Source of the DNA: Dromaius novaehollandiae | Lineage: Eukaryota > Chordata > Aves > Casuariiformes > Dromaiidae | Length of the DNA: 64,000 bases | Direction: 5' to 3' | Assembly: GCF_036370855.1 (NCBI RefSeq) | Contig: NC_088099.1 | Location: forward strand, 139,913,017-139,977,016 | Part shown: positions 62,454 to 64,000 of the stretch, piece by piece | Layout of the letters: the number at the start of each line of letters is the position of its first letter | Numbering within the stretch: position 1 is the first letter of the stretch | The notes under the pieces: generated by a model | The model's input: the letters and a program-made list of their open reading frames with translations, nothing else | The model's database searches: none | Told to the model about the DNA's origin: nothing | Made by a program: the position numbers and the translations under genes

Positions 62454-64000
62454 GTTGTATATTTTTAATTTAAAATCATTTTTAGAGTGGAAAAATAGAA
62501 AATAATGCCATTCATATCAGAAAATTATTGAACAAGCAATCTAATATCAAGAACATAATAATGCAAAACTTCTGATTTTCACCAGGTGTTTAAAATACTC
62601 GAAAAATAGCAAATAACAGTAGCCTCTGGAGAAGAAAATATATTGGTTACTAAATGGCCACAAGTAATGAGATGCTAAAGATTACAGTTGACAGATATTC
62701 TCAACCATACAAAGTTTTTGTGATTCCCAGATGATTTGAAATGCATAGAAATAAATAACAATCTCATTCTTTGTATAATTGACTAGAAGAATCTGTAAAT
62801 CAATAGTTTTATTTGATACTAAATGTAACCATTGCAAATGAAATACTACGTTAGAATAATTTTTTCCTTATCAGTAAAATATCATTGAAAGTCATCCTTA
62901 TGTAGCAGCCTTGCAATGGCTGTGAAGAATTACATATGTTTTTGATGTTTTCTTAATTTGCCTAATTCTTAGTAAATGATCTTGAACATATGCATACAGC
63001 TTTGTAGGATCAGTACTATTGTAAGGTGTAGGATTCAGCATTCAGAAATACAGAGAAAAAGAATGCAATATTGGGAATTTTCAAGGGTCTTTTTATTATC
63101 AAAAAGATATAAAAGGTGTTTTATGTACTTATCATTAGTGTTCTTCTAGTATATGTAAGGTCTAGAATGCCTTGAAGGAGAGACTTTCAGTTTCATTTTA
63201 TGTAATATTTTTAGCCATAATCAGTAGAGTTAAGAATTGAGTATGTTTTCCTGTTTATAATATGCATTGGTGTATTAGGCACTCCATGCTGTACTTCCTC
63301 TTCACCTACCTGCTTGCCAAAGGTAAAGATTTTTTTGGAAGGGGTTGGGTTTAGCATCCAAATACATCAAGTACATCAAAGTACCAGACTCTGCTTAAAA
63401 AAAGAAAAAAAGTAGTAAAACATGGGCTAGAGAACTTTGCAGCTGTTTGTGTCCTTTGCAGGTTTTTCAGAAAATTCTTATATAGCTCTCCTAATGGTAT
63501 TTTTACAATTAACCAAGCAGAGTTCAGAGCTTTCTGTTTTTTCCTTCTTTTGGACATAATTTCAGCCTTCTGGAGGATATCGTCTTGCTGTTCATAGCCT
63601 TCCTTCTGTTTAGTACTTTATGATGTTTTCAAAGTGTCACCCAAAACTTGGTGTGCATTTGCTTTGAGCATTCAGTATGATGTCTCTAAATAATCTTTGT
63701 CTGTCTTGCAAATATTTTACTCTTTTAGCTGTCTGTCTTTGAGTTTTTAATAAATTACTTATTTTTATATAAAATCCATTTTTGAATTTGAATATGGTAT
63801 TACTTTATAGGTTTTGTTGTTCCTTAATCTCCTTTCACAAGTGGTAATGTTAATATCTTGAGTAGATAGTCAGAAATACATCTCAAAATTATACTTCACT
63901 GTCAGAGATGGAGTTTCAGTCTTTATGGATTCTGTCTTGTTGACACAACTTAATTTCTGCTTTGAGCCATTGCTTGAGAACCTGCCTCCAATGATAAGAT
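62454..64000 (+). other. Start of intron 12 (to window edge)
   Basis: AT-rich non-coding DNA; no further exon, RNA gene or recognisable repeat was seen before the window ends. Confidence 0.5.

Noticed and set aside
1..64000. tRNA, rRNA, CRISPR, operon or phage features
   Set aside because: None seen; the composition, spliced gene and CR1 content indicate vertebrate nuclear DNA.

Overview
The window is vertebrate nuclear DNA, most likely from a bird. It is AT-rich and intron-dominated, with a single sharp CpG island near 9 kb. The recognisable mobile DNA is CR1-family LINE sequence: two fairly clear CR1 copies and several much older CR1-like relics. Nothing bacterial, viral or organellar was recognised.

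The main content is one plus-strand protein-coding gene running out of the right edge. I reconstructed eleven coding exons (21402 to 62453) by hand from splice sites. Every junction keeps frame, giving 484 codons (1452 nt) from a start ATG to the last exon in the window. The product is a long, charged coiled-coil protein. I identify it as CCDC178 (coiled-coil domain containing 178) from remembered family character: an N-terminal Cys/Asn/Thr/Pro segment, a Leu/Trp-Arg-Leu-Gln-Gln-Leu-Pro hinge, then uninterrupted coiled coil. The human protein is about 867 residues as I recall, so roughly the C-terminal half should lie beyond 64 kb. The CpG island at 8740-9600 is its likely promoter. The island holds an RFX/X-box-like site and a candidate non-coding first exon ending at 9084, spliced across about 12.3 kb to the ATG exon.

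Layout: 1-8.7 kb has no confident gene, but two well-formed splice-flanked segments (2195-2262 and from 3434, the second with a poly(A) signal) could be the end of another plus-strand transcript; a CR1 lies at 5.0-6.0 kb. 8.7-9.6 kb is the CpG island. 9.1-21.4 kb is intron 1. 21.4-28.3 kb holds the first five coding exons (exons 2-6), including a 35-nt microexon and a duplicated splice-acceptor region. 28.3-45 kb holds three exons, a CR1 3' end and an ancient CR1. 45-64 kb holds three exons, a second, longer ancient CR1, an unusual GC-rich block near 50.6-51.1 kb, a frame-broken exon-like stretch at 54.56-54.98 kb, and the last exon, which carries a 13-A homopolymer inside coding sequence.

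No new multi-gene system was found. The most interesting observations are the broken exon-like stretch after exon 11, the tandem duplication of the exon 6 acceptor region, the A13 tract with a weak donor in exon 12, the RFX-like promoter site, and the possible extra transcript at the left edge. Gene identity, exon borders and repeat names come from reading alone; no alignment was run.
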